A stretch of 20,972 nt of DNA from an uncultured Amaricoccus sp. (lineage in GTDB: Bacteria; Pseudomonadota; Alphaproteobacteria; Rhodobacterales; Rhodobacteraceae): assembly GCF_937891315.1 (NCBI RefSeq), contig NZ_CALAGI010000084.1:1-20972 (forward strand), read 5' to 3'. This document shows, piece after piece, positions 13,241 to 20,199 of the stretch. Positions within the stretch are counted from its first letter, which is position 1, and every line of letters begins with the position of its first letter. Under the pieces are notes generated by a model, which saw only the letters and a list, made by a program, of their open reading frames with translations, was not told the origin of the DNA and ran no database searches. The position numbers and the translations under genes are program-made.

Positions 13241-14158
13241 TCAGCCGGCGGCGGCGGCGAGGATGACCTGCCCGGTCAGCAGGTCGAGATGCGCGCCGCC
13301 GCCGTTCTTGAAGAGGGTGATGTCCTCCGGACCGGTGCGCCCGGCGCGACCCGTCACGAGATCGGCGAGGTCGCCGAGCACGTCGGCGCGCTCGATGACG
13401 CCCCGGGCGAGCGGATCCTTCAGTTCACCGATATGCGCGAGCGTGGTGTCGAAACTGTCGACGAAAATGCGCGCGCGCAGCAGCGCCTCGTCGTCGGCCT
13501 CGCGCATGTCGGCCTTGTAGGCGCCGATCAGGTCGAGATGCTGACCCGGCCGCAGCCAGGCGCCGCGCAGGATCGGGCACGTCGACATGGTGGCGGACGA
13601 GACGATGTCGGCCGCCGCCACCGCCGCCGGCAGATCCTCCGCCACCGCGGCGCCATACTCGGCGGCGAGGGCCCGGGCGCGCTCCGGCGAGCGGTTCCAG
13701 AGCGTGACCTCGATGCCGGGAAACTCGGCGCGATAGGCCTCGATCAACGAGGCGGCGACCGCGCCGGCGCCAAGGATGAGCAGCCGCCGCGAGTCGGGAC
13801 GCGCGAGCAGGCGGGCGCCGAGGATCGAATCGGCCGCCGTCTTCCATTTGGTGACGAGCGCGCTGTCGATCACCGCGCGCACCGCGCCCGTCGCGTCGTC
13901 GAAGACGACGAGCGCGCCATGCACCGACGGCAGGCCGCGGCCGGCGTTGCCGGCCATCACCGTCACCGACTTCACCCCGACGCCCACGCCGTCGATCCAG
14001 GCCGCGCGCGACAGCAGCGTGTCAGGCCCTCGCGACAGGAACTGGTCGGTGATCTTCGCCCGCGGCCCCCGGTGACCGGCGGCCAGCGCGTCGGCGACGA
14101 CGCGCCAATCGAGGCGATGCTCGACCTCGGTCGCGGTGATATAGGGAATGGCCGGCAT
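13241..14158 (-). CDS. Ornithine cyclodeaminase / mu-crystallin family protein
   Basis: This 305-residue NAD(P)-binding protein belongs to a family including ornithine cyclodeaminase, ketimine and pyrroline-2-carboxylate reductases and alanine dehydrogenases. GVGVKSVTV (59-67) holds the substrate lysine. LLILGAGAVAASL (126-138) is the dinucleotide-binding loop. VDSFDT (about 231) holds the acidic residue expected at the active site. The usual arginine of the RTAA motif is replaced by lysine in TKWKTAAD (103-110), a variant I recall in uncharacterised bacterial members. The start codon overlaps the stop of the preceding aminotransferase gene by one base (TGATG), so the two are probably made together. 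Ornithine is not a safe substrate call; an imine reductase is equally likely. Confidence 0.87.
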   Translation of the reverse strand: MPAIPYITATEVEHRLDWRVVADALAAGHRGPRAKITDQFLSRGPDTLLSRAAWIDGVGVGVKSVTVMAGNAGRGLPSVHGALVVFDDATGAVRAVIDSALVTKWKTAADSILGARLLARPDSRRLLILGAGAVAASLIEAYRAEFPGIEVTLWNRSPERARALAAEYGAAVAEDLPAAVAAADIVSSATMSTCPILRGAWLRPGQHLDLIGAYKADMREADDEALLRARIFVDSFDTTLAHIGELKDPLARGVIERADVLGDLADLVTGRAGRTGPEDITLFKNGGGAHLDLLTGQVILAAAAG

Positions 14159-15342
14159 CAGGCTCCGACGGCGGCGATGGCGGCCGCCAGCCGGTCGAGG
14201 CCCCCGGCCGGCAGTCCGGCGATATTGATCCGGCTGTCACCGACCATGTAGACACCGTGGTCGGCCCGGAGCGCGGCGACCTGCGCCGGCATGGCGCCGA
14301 GGCGCGAGAACATGCCCCGGTGCGTCGCCACGAAATCGAACCGGTCGGAATTCGTCGCCCGGCGCAATGCCTCGGCGAGGCCGGAGCGCAGCGTCAGCAT
14401 GCCCTGGCGCATGGCTTCGAGCTCGGCGATCCAGTCGGCGCGCAGCGCCGGATCGGTCAGGATGATGCCGACGGTCTTGGCGCCATGGTCCGGCGGGAAG
14501 GAATAGTTGAGACGGTTCAGCGTCGCGAGATTGCCCCTGGCGAGCGGGGTAACCCCGGCGTCCGCGGTGACGGTGAAAGCGGCGCCGACCCGGTCGCGAT
14601 AGAGACCGAAATTCTTGGAGCAGCTGGCGGCGAGCAGCAGTTCCGGCACGCGCGCCGCCATGTGGCGAACGCCGGCGACGTCCTCGTCCAGTCCGTCGCC
14701 GAAACCCTGATAGGCGAGGTCGATCATCGGCACGAGGCCGCGGTCGAGACAGAGATCGGTCAGCGCCTGCCATTCGGCGAAGGTCGGGTTCGCCCCGGTC
14801 GGATTGTGGCAGCAGCCATGCAGCAGCACCACGTCGCCCGCCTTCGCGGCGCCGAGATCCGCGATCATCCCGTCGAAATCGACGCCGCGGGTCGCCGCGT
14901 CGAAATAGCGGTAGGTCGTGGACGGAATGCCGAGATACTTCAGGATCGCCGGGTGGTTCGGCCAGGTGGGATCGGAATACCAGACAGTCGCCTCGGGATT
15001 GGCGAGCCGCGCCAGTTCCAGGAGCTGACGCACCGCGCCGGTGCCGCCCGGGGTCTGGGCGCCGGAGACGCGCTCGGCCGGAACGGCCGCGCCGAAGATG
15101 AGATCGCGCATCGCCTCGACGAAACCGAGATCGCCGAGCAGGCCCACGTAGGATTTCGTGGCCTGTTCCTGCCAGAGCCGCTGTTCGGCGGCCTTGACCG
15201 CGCGCATGATCGGCGTGCGGCCCTCGGCGTCCTTGTAGACGCCGACGCCGAGATCGAGCTTGTCGGCGCGCGGATCAGCCGCGTAGAGCCCCATCAGTTC
15301 GATGATCTTGTCAGGGGCGGGAGCCGTCAGCGCCTCGAGCAT
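14158..15342 (-). CDS. Aromatic/aspartate aminotransferase, class I PLP enzyme
   Basis: This 394-residue pyridoxal-phosphate enzyme moves an amino group between aspartate or an aromatic amino acid and 2-oxoglutarate. HGCCHNPTGANP (175-186), IDLAYQGFGDGLDED (207-221) and SCSKNFGLYRDRVG with the PLP lysine at 243 match AspC/TyrB. The late GDSRINIAGL carries the carboxylate-binding arginine. Length and motif spacing are those of the aspartate/tyrosine group (about 396 residues). ATG 15342 has GAAGGA at good spacing; the open frame upstream runs through a palindrome and is not conserved. AspC-type enzymes are also known to transaminate cysteine to 3-mercaptopyruvate, the substrate of the sulfurtransferase two genes upstream. 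Confidence 0.93.
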   Translation of the reverse strand: MLEALTAPAPDKIIELMGLYAADPRADKLDLGVGVYKDAEGRTPIMRAVKAAEQRLWQEQATKSYVGLLGDLGFVEAMRDLIFGAAVPAERVSGAQTPGGTGAVRQLLELARLANPEATVWYSDPTWPNHPAILKYLGIPSTTYRYFDAATRGVDFDGMIADLGAAKAGDVVLLHGCCHNPTGANPTFAEWQALTDLCLDRGLVPMIDLAYQGFGDGLDEDVAGVRHMAARVPELLLAASCSKNFGLYRDRVGAAFTVTADAGVTPLARGNLATLNRLNYSFPPDHGAKTVGIILTDPALRADWIAELEAMRQGMLTLRSGLAEALRRATNSDRFDFVATHRGMFSRLGAMPAQVAALRADHGVYMVGDSRINIAGLPAGGLDRLAAAIAAVGA

Positions 15343-15359
15343 GGCATGTCCTTCGGATA

Positions 15360-15371
15360 GAACGATCGTTC
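15360..15371. repeat. Perfect 12-base palindrome before the aminotransferase gene
   Basis: GAACGATCGTTC is its own reverse complement and lies 17 bases before the aminotransferase start codon, in the 40-base gap after the acetyltransferase stop. Such a site could be an operator for a dimeric regulator or a short RNA stem. It is too short and lacks a T-run to be an intrinsic terminator. Function is unproven. Confidence 0.5.
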
Positions 15372-15382
15372 CAGGGGTGGCG

Positions 15383-15940
15383 TCAGGCGCCAAACACATC
15401 GCGGTCGCGGGTCAGGACCCGGCTGAGCGTCTCGCGCCGGACCGGCTCGAATCCCGCCCTCTGATAAAGCGGCAGGGCACGGGGATGGTCCAGCGAATTG
15501 GTGTTCACCGTGACGAGCGTGGTCGAGGCGCGGTCCCAGGCCATGTGCACGGCGGTATTCAGCAGGAAGGCGCCGAGCCCCCGCCCGACCGCCTCGGGCA
15601 CCAGACCGAAATAGGTGAGGTCGCAGGCGCCCCGCTCGCGACCGTCGAGCAGGAAGAAGCCGTGCGGCCAGCCGGCGCGGACCAGCGTGCAGAGCGTCAC
15701 GTCCGGATGGTCGAGCAGCGTGGCCAGCTCCACCAGCGGCCGCTCGCGCTGGTCGGTCCATTCGTAATCGCGCCCGACCGCGTCGTAGAGCTGGAGAAAA
15801 TACCAGACCGGCGGCCGTTCGGCGGCGACCAGCATCGAGACCGGACCGGCTGGCATGTGCGGCCGGGGATGGGTCGGCCGGGCCTGCATCTCGAGATAGG
15901 TGACGACGTACTCGACACGCTCGCCGGCCTTACGCAGCAT
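15383..15940 (-). CDS. GNAT-family N-acetyltransferase
   Basis: This 185-residue protein probably acetylates an amine of unknown identity using acetyl-CoA. The acetyl-CoA-binding core is DLTYFGLVPEAVGRGLGAFLLN, in the middle of the protein, with the R/Q-x-x-G-x-G/A pattern as GRGLGA. The conserved end of the fold is DHPRALPLYQRAGFEPVRRE. The N-terminal half (WYFLQLYDAVGRDYEW) resembles a group of alphaproteobacterial acetyltransferases of unknown substrate. GAGG precedes the start at seven bases and overlaps the end of the sulfurtransferase gene, nine bases upstream. The gene sits between the sulfurtransferase and aminotransferase genes in one direction, suggesting cotranscription. Confidence 0.88.
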   Translation of the reverse strand: MLRKAGERVEYVVTYLEMQARPTHPRPHMPAGPVSMLVAAERPPVWYFLQLYDAVGRDYEWTDQRERPLVELATLLDHPDVTLCTLVRAGWPHGFFLLDGRERGACDLTYFGLVPEAVGRGLGAFLLNTAVHMAWDRASTTLVTVNTNSLDHPRALPLYQRAGFEPVRRETLSRVLTRDRDVFGA

Positions 15941-15949
15941 CGGAAAGCC

Positions 15950-16801
15950 TCATCCGCGTTCGACCTTGAGGTCGGGATAGGCGCCCCATTCGGCCCAGGA
16001 CCCGTCGTAGAGCGCGTGCGAGCGGCTACCGACGACTTCGAGCGCGAGGCTGAGAATCGCCGCCGAGATGCCAGAGCCACAGGTGGTGATGACGGGTTTC
16101 GTCACATCGACGCCGGCGGCTTCGAAGATCGCGCGCAACTCCTCCGCCGGCTTCAGCGTGCCGGAGGGGGTGAGGAGCGTCGCGTAATGCACGTTCACCG
16201 CGCCCGGAATATGGCCCGAGCGCAGGCCGGGGCGCGGCTCCGGCTCGTCGCCGCGAAAGCGGGCGGGCGAGCGGGCATCGACGATCCGCGCGTCGCCGAG
16301 CTTGGCGCTGGCCGCGACCTGGGTCACGTCGCGCACGAGGCCGGCGTTCCGGCGCGCGGTGAAATGCCGGTCGCGCGGAAAGGGCGCGGCGTCGTCGACC
16401 GGGCGGCCCTCGGCGATCCATTTCGGCAGGCCGCCGTCCAGCACGGCGACGTCCTCCTTGCCGAACAGGCGAAACAGCCACCAGACGCGGGCGGCGCTGA
16501 ACAGGCCGGCGCCGTCGTAGACCACGACGCGGTGGCCGTCGCCAACGCCCATGGCGCGAACGCGGCTGATGAACTTCTCGACCGGCGGCGCCATGTGCGG
16601 CAGTTCGGACTGGTCGTCGGAAATGTCCTCGATATCGAAGAAGCGCGCGCCGGGAATATGCGCGACGCGAAATTCCGCCTCGGCGTCGCGCCCGGCGCTG
16701 GGCAGATACCAGCTCGCGTCGAGCACGCGCACGTCCGGAGCGCCGAGATGCGCCGCGAGCCATTCGGTGGAGACCAGGAGCTGGGGATCGCTGGTGGTCA
16801 T
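15950..16801 (-). CDS. sseA: 3-mercaptopyruvate/thiosulfate sulfurtransferase
   Basis: This 283-residue tandem rhodanese moves sulfur from 3-mercaptopyruvate (or thiosulfate) to an acceptor through a persulfide cysteine. The inactive N-terminal rhodanese domain covers about 8-150 (LDASWYLPSAGRDA, AHIPGARFFDIEDISD). The active C-terminal domain covers about 165-280, with GHIPGAVN and the active-site loop CGSGISA, cysteine at 241. CGSG followed by I/V-S/T fits mercaptopyruvate rather than classic thiosulfate enzymes (CRKG). ATG 16801 has GGGAG eight bases upstream. It heads a same-strand run of four genes ending with the ornithine cyclodeaminase-family gene. Confidence 0.92.
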   Translation of the reverse strand: MTTSDPQLLVSTEWLAAHLGAPDVRVLDASWYLPSAGRDAEAEFRVAHIPGARFFDIEDISDDQSELPHMAPPVEKFISRVRAMGVGDGHRVVVYDGAGLFSAARVWWLFRLFGKEDVAVLDGGLPKWIAEGRPVDDAAPFPRDRHFTARRNAGLVRDVTQVAASAKLGDARIVDARSPARFRGDEPEPRPGLRSGHIPGAVNVHYATLLTPSGTLKPAEELRAIFEAAGVDVTKPVITTCGSGISAAILSLALEVVGSRSHALYDGSWAEWGAYPDLKVERG

Positions 16802-16835
16802 GCTGAGGCTCCCGATGCGGCGCGGACGGCATCCT

Positions 16836-16864
16836 CGAATAGCGGCGAACGCGGCGCGGGGCAA
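16836..16864 (-). promoter_or_regulatory. Candidate promoter of the sseA operon
   Basis: On the minus strand, TTGCCC (16859-16864) and TATTCG (16836-16841) stand exactly 17 bases apart, matching four and three of six consensus bases. Transcription would begin near 16829, about 28 bases before the sseA start. The gap from folK is 91 bases, so separate transcription is plausible. By-eye match only. Confidence 0.33.
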
Positions 16865-16892
16865 GGGTCGGAGGCCATGGTCGCGCGGCGCC

Positions 16893-17450
16893 TCAATCGA
16901 GCGGGGTGAGCGCCGCCACCTCGGCTTCGGGCAGGCGCGCGGCGATCTCGCGCACCGTCAGGCCGAGCAGCGGGTGCCGCCAGTCCGGCGCGACCTCGGC
17001 CAGCGGGACGAGCACGAAGGCGCGCTCGGCGAGCCTGGGATGTGGCAGCACGAGTTCCGGCGGCGGCGACGCGCCCCGTTCGGCCTCGGGCAGCGCCATC
17101 CAGCGCGCGGCGGTCTCGCGGTCCGGCAGCACGAGATCGCCGCCGCCGATCAGATCGAGGTCGCAGACCCGGGGCTCCCACCGCCGATGCCTGAAGCGGC
17201 CGAGGTCCTTCTCGACATCATGCAGCGTCGCGAGGAGATCGGCGGCGGAGAGGCCGCTCTCGACGGCGGCGGCGCCGTTCACGAAGTCGGGTCCGGCGCC
17301 CGGCGGGAAGGCCGGGGCGCGGTACCAGCGGCTCCGCGCCGTCACGGCGACGCCTCGCGCGCCGAGCGCGACGAGCGCCGCCTCGAGCGTCCCGCGCGGC
17401 GACCCGAGCGCCGAGGGCAGGTTCGCACCGAGGGCGATCAACCACGTCAT
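16893..17450 (-). CDS. folK: 2-amino-4-hydroxy-6-hydroxymethyldihydropteridine pyrophosphokinase
   Basis: This 185-residue HPPK transfers pyrophosphate from ATP to the pterin alcohol in folate synthesis. LIALGANLPS lies at 4-13, RSRWYRAPAFPPGAGPDFVNGA at 39-60 holds the pterin-contact region, and CDLDL (96-100) holds the two magnesium-binding aspartates, D97 and D99. LPHPRLAERAFVLVPLAE is the conserved C-terminal signature. The protein is somewhat longer than the E. coli enzyme (about 160) because of an insertion around 101-130. In the family signature, RWEPRVCDLDL carries glutamate where glycine or alanine is usual. ATG 17450 is chosen, with GGAAGG about eight bases upstream; the upstream extension is unconserved. 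It is divergent from the NYN gene. Confidence 0.94.
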   Translation of the reverse strand: MTWLIALGANLPSALGSPRGTLEAALVALGARGVAVTARSRWYRAPAFPPGAGPDFVNGAAAVESGLSAADLLATLHDVEKDLGRFRHRRWEPRVCDLDLIGGGDLVLPDRETAARWMALPEAERGASPPPELVLPHPRLAERAFVLVPLAEVAPDWRHPLLGLTVREIAARLPEAEVAALTPLD

Positions 17451-17511
17451 GTCGGAAACCTTCCTTTCCATGCCGGTTTCGATAGGGCTTTCGCTGCCGG
17501 AATGGCGGGAA

Positions 17512-17517
17512 TATAAG
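17512..17517. promoter_or_regulatory. AT-rich -10-like box between folK and the NYN gene
   Basis: TATAAG on the plus strand (five of six to TATAAT) lies 74 bases before the NYN gene start. The overlapping reverse-strand reading CTTATATT also gives a TATATT box facing folK. No convincing -35 element sits 16-18 bases away in either direction, so this is only a possible shared promoter core within a 140-base divergent gap. Confidence 0.25.
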
Positions 17518-17590
17518 CAGGCGCGGACCGATGGAACGCCCTTTCCCGATCCCATTTTTCAAGGCTGTTCCTAGAGGAGACAATCGGGCA

Positions 17591-18163
17591 ATGTTTTACC
17601 GTGACGAGCGGCTCGCGCTTTTCATCGACGGCGCCAACCTGTACGCCGCCGCCCGCGCGCTTGGCTTCGACATCGACTACAAGCTGCTGCGAACTGAGTT
17701 CATGAGGCGCGGCAAGTTGCTGCGGGCCTTCTACTATACCGCCCTGCTCGAGAACGAGGAATATTCGCCGATCCGGCCACTGGTCGACTGGCTGAACTAC
17801 AACGGCTTCGCCATGGTCACGAAGCCGGCCAAGGAATTCACCGATTCGATGGGCCGGCGCAAGGTCAAGGGCAACATGGATATCGACCTCGCCGTCGATG
17901 CCATGGAGATGGCGCCGCATGTCGACCATATCGTGCTCTTCTCGGGCGACGGCGATTTCCGGCCTCTGGTGGAATCGCTGCAGCGCCAGGGCGTGCGGGT
18001 GTCGGTGGTCTCGACCATCCGCTCCAGCCCGCCGATGATCGCCGACGAGTTGCGCCGGCAATGCGACAATTTCATCGAGCTCGATGAGCTGCGCGAGGTG
18101 ATCGGTCGCCCGCCGCGTGGCGAGGTCGCGGCCCAGGCCGCGATGGCCGACGAGGAAGACTGA
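17591..18163 (+). CDS. NYN-domain (LabA/DUF88-like) putative nuclease
   Basis: This 190-residue protein is made almost entirely of a NYN domain, a PIN-like metal-dependent RNase fold. LFIDGANLYAAAR (10-22), MDIDLAVDAM (96-105) and IVLFSGDGDFRPLVESL (114-130) provide the conserved acidic cluster (D13, D97/D99, D120, D122), all present, so it should be catalytically competent. The C-terminal twenty residues are acidic and poorly ordered. ATG 17591 begins just before the domain; GAGGAGA lies about ten bases upstream. Members are widespread in alphaproteobacteria next to folK or ispH-like housekeeping genes, but the RNA substrate is unknown. The name LabA comes from the cyanobacterial clock protein and does not imply that role here. 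Confidence 0.9.
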   Translation: MFYRDERLALFIDGANLYAAARALGFDIDYKLLRTEFMRRGKLLRAFYYTALLENEEYSPIRPLVDWLNYNGFAMVTKPAKEFTDSMGRRKVKGNMDIDLAVDAMEMAPHVDHIVLFSGDGDFRPLVESLQRQGVRVSVVSTIRSSPPMIADELRRQCDNFIELDELREVIGRPPRGEVAAQAAMADEED

Positions 18164-18174
18164 GGGCGACGAAC

Positions 18175-18197
18175 AGGGCGCCGGGCACCGGCGTCCT
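18175..18197 (+). terminator. Hairpin after the NYN gene
   Basis: A 10-bp stem (18175-18184 with 18188-18197, one G-T pair) with a three-base loop starts 12 bases after the stop codon. The bases after it are only partly T-rich (CCTTCGGAATTTACCTTTT), so termination would be weak or Rho-assisted. Confidence 0.4.
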
Positions 18198-18227
18198 CCT
18201 TCGGAATTTACCTTTTCAGCTTTGCCC

Positions 18228-18256
18228 CTGTCATCCGGCGGGGGCGCGGGTATAGT
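18228..18256 (+). promoter_or_regulatory. Candidate ispH promoter
   Basis: CTGTCA (18228-18233, four of six) and TATAGT (18251-18256, five of six) stand exactly 17 bases apart. Transcription would begin near 18263, about 26 bases before the ATG at 18289. This is the best sigma-70-like pair I found in the window, still unproven. Confidence 0.5.
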
Positions 18257-18288
18257 GTCGCGATCCTCTGGTTGCCTTGCGAGTATCC

Positions 18289-19260
18289 ATGCCCGACGCG
18301 CCCGCCCCCGATGCCGAAGCGCTGACGCTCTATCTCGCCGCGCCGCGCGGCTTCTGCGCTGGCGTCGATCGCGCCATCAAGATCGTCGAGATGGCGCTGC
18401 AGAAATGGGGCGCGCCGGTCTATGTCCGGCACGAGATCGTGCATAACAAGTTCGTGGTCGATGGCCTGCGCGACAAGGGCGCGGTCTTCGTCGAGGAATT
18501 GGCCGACTGTCCGCCGGACCGGCCCGTGGTGTTTTCCGCCCATGGCGTGCCGAAATCGGTGCCGTCCGAGGCCGCGGCCCGGCGGATGCTCTATGTCGAT
18601 GCCACCTGCCCGCTGGTCAGCAAGGTGCATATCGAGGCCGAGCGGCACCATGAAAACGGCTTGCGCATGGTCATGATCGGCCATCGTGGCCACCCGGAGG
18701 TGATCGGCACCATGGGCCAGCTGCCCGCCGGCGAGGTGGTGCTGGTCGAGACCGTCGCCGACGTGGCGACGCTAGCACCGGAAGACGCGGACCGGCTCGC
18801 CTTCATCACCCAGACCACGCTCAGCGTCGATGACACCGCCGAGATCGTCGCGGCGCTGCGCGCGCGCTTTCCGAACATCGTCGGGCCGCGCAGGGAGGAT
18901 ATCTGCTACGCCACCACCAACCGGCAGGAGGCGGTCAAGGCGATGGCGCCGCTGATCGACGCGCTTCTGGTGATCGGCGCGCCCAATTCCTCGAACTCGC
19001 AGCGGCTGGTCGAGGTCGGGCGCCGCGCCGGCTGCGGCTATGCGCAGCTGGTGCAACGGGCCACCGACATCGACTGGCGCGCGCTGAAGGGGATCGCCGC
19101 GGTTGGGATCACCGCCGGCGCCTCGGCGCCGCAAGTGCTGGTGGACGAGGTGATCGACGCCTTCCGGGCGCGTTACGCGGTGACGGAACGGATGGTCGAG
19201 ACGGCGCGGGAGGATGTGGAGTTCAAGGTGCCCCGCGTCCTGCGCGAGGAGGTCGCTTGA
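18289..19260 (+). CDS. ispH: 4-hydroxy-3-methylbut-2-enyl diphosphate reductase
   Basis: This 323-residue iron-sulfur enzyme performs the last step of the MEP isoprenoid pathway, making IPP and DMAPP. The three cluster cysteines are visible in GFCAGVDRAI (C23), DATCPLVSKVH (C107) and DICYATTNRQ (C206). The conserved histidines lie in VRHEIVHN, SAHGVP and IGHRGHPEV, and TQTTLSVDD and GAPNSSNSQRL complete the signature set. ATG 18289 is preferred over an in-frame TTG at 18277, although no clear Shine-Dalgarno precedes either. The stop overlaps the TTG start of the DUF3429 gene, forming an ispH-DUF3429-rnhA unit. Confidence 0.97.
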   Translation: MPDAPAPDAEALTLYLAAPRGFCAGVDRAIKIVEMALQKWGAPVYVRHEIVHNKFVVDGLRDKGAVFVEELADCPPDRPVVFSAHGVPKSVPSEAAARRMLYVDATCPLVSKVHIEAERHHENGLRMVMIGHRGHPEVIGTMGQLPAGEVVLVETVADVATLAPEDADRLAFITQTTLSVDDTAEIVAALRARFPNIVGPRREDICYATTNRQEAVKAMAPLIDALLVIGAPNSSNSQRLVEVGRRAGCGYAQLVQRATDIDWRALKGIAAVGITAGASAPQVLVDEVIDAFRARYAVTERMVETAREDVEFKVPRVLREEVA

Positions 19261-19715
19261 ACCGGATCCCGGTTCCGGCGCTGATCCTCGGCTATCTCGG
19301 GCTGGCACCGTTCCTCTATGGCGTGGCGCTGCTCTACGCCGCGCCCGGCACCTTGCCAACGCTCGGCTTCGTCTCTTCGGACCCGGACGGCGGCCTGCGC
19401 CTGCTGGCGCGGTTCGGCGCGACGATCCTCGCCTTCATGGGCGGATGTCTCTGGGGCTTCGCCTCGTCGCCGCCGCGGGTGCCGACCGTGGCACTCCTCG
19501 CCGCGACGGTGCTGCCTCCGCTCTGGGCCGCGCTGGCGATCGACGCCAATCCGGCGCGCACCTGCCTCTGGCTCGCCTTCGGCTATGCGCTGCTGCAGGC
19601 GATCGACACGGGCTTCCAGAGGCTGGGTGTCGCGCCGGCCTACTGGCTCGGCCTGCGCCTGCCGCTGACCTCCGGCGTCATCACCTGCCTGCTGATCGGC
19701 GCGCTGCATGGCTGA
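19257..19715 (+). CDS. DUF3429 family membrane protein
   Basis: This 152-residue hydrophobic protein has no known function. It matches my recollection of DUF3429, with about four or five membrane helices: LILGYLGLAPFLYGVALLY (9-27), the FGATILAFMGGCLWGFA stretch, VALLAATVLPPLWAALAI, a segment around LWLAFGYALLQAI, and a C-terminal SGVITCLLIGALHG. FMGGCLWG is the recognisable core. The start is TTG overlapping the ispH stop (TTGA); the next in-frame start, GTG near 19323, would cut the first helix. The end overlaps the rnhA start by 8 bases. Position between ispH and rnhA is a recurring alphaproteobacterial order, as far as I remember, but gives no clear functional clue. Confidence 0.82.
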   Translation: MNRIPVPALILGYLGLAPFLYGVALLYAAPGTLPTLGFVSSDPDGGLRLLARFGATILAFMGGCLWGFASSPPRVPTVALLAATVLPPLWAALAIDANPARTCLWLAFGYALLQAIDTGFQRLGVAPAYWLGLRLPLTSGVITCLLIGALHG

Positions 19716-20199
19716 GATCTTCGTCTATACCGACGGCGCCTGTTCGGGCAATCCGGGCCCCGGTGGATGGGGCGCCGTGCTGATCGCGCGCGAGGGCGAG
19801 CGGGTGGTGAAGGAGCGGCTGCTCTCGGGCGGCGAGGCACTGACCACCAACAACCGCATGGAGCTGATGGCCGCGATCGCCGCGCTGGAGGCGCTTGCGC
19901 GCCCGACCGACCTGACGGTGGTCACCGACAGCAACTATCTGCGCGACGGCGTGACCAAATGGATCCACGGCTGGAAGCGCAACGGCTGGCGGACCTCCGA
20001 CAAGAAGCCGGTGAAGAACGAGGACCTCTGGCGCCGCCTCGACACCGCCGCCGGACGCCACGGCCTGCGCTGGGACTGGGTCAAGGGCCACGCCGGCCAC
20101 CCCGAGAACGAGCGCGCCGACGAACTCGCCCGCGCCGGCATGGCGCCCTTCAAGGCCGTCGTGAAATTGCCGACAGGCACCGAAAATCTCGACCCATAG
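19708..20199 (+). CDS. rnhA: Ribonuclease HI
   Basis: This 163-residue enzyme cuts the RNA strand of RNA-DNA hybrids. The catalytic carboxylates are all visible: D9 in VYTDGACSGNPGPGGWG, E52 in TTNNRMELMAAIAAL, D74 in VTDSNYL and D138 in ERADELAR. The catalytic-loop histidine lies in VKGHAGHPENE (126-136). The basic protrusion WIHGWKRNGWRTSDKKPVKN (85-104) is that of the E. coli-type enzyme. Length is typical. The ATG lies inside the end of the DUF3429 gene (8-base overlap), so translation is likely coupled. The stop is TAG at 20197-20199, followed by 22 more in-frame sense codons before the next stop. Confidence 0.97.
   Translation: MAEIFVYTDGACSGNPGPGGWGAVLIAREGERVVKERLLSGGEALTTNNRMELMAAIAALEALARPTDLTVVTDSNYLRDGVTKWIHGWKRNGWRTSDKKPVKNEDLWRRLDTAAGRHGLRWDWVKGHAGHPENERADELARAGMAPFKAVVKLPTGTENLDP

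Noticed and set aside
13289..14251. A 320-codon plus-strand frame opposite the cyclodeaminase-family gene.
   Set aside because: Antisense shadow; the minus-strand frame has the NAD-binding loop and family motifs.
16798..16878. A 26-codon minus-strand frame whose stop overlaps the sseA start (ATGA).
   Set aside because: It overlaps the candidate sseA promoter, has no strong ribosome-binding site or recognisable sequence, and such overlaps arise easily by chance. A leader peptide is not excluded.
14257..16909. Long plus-strand frames (367 and 535 codons) opposite the aminotransferase, acetyltransferase and sulfurtransferase genes.
   Set aside because: Shadows of clear minus-strand genes; composition is Arg/Gly/His-rich without recognisable motifs.
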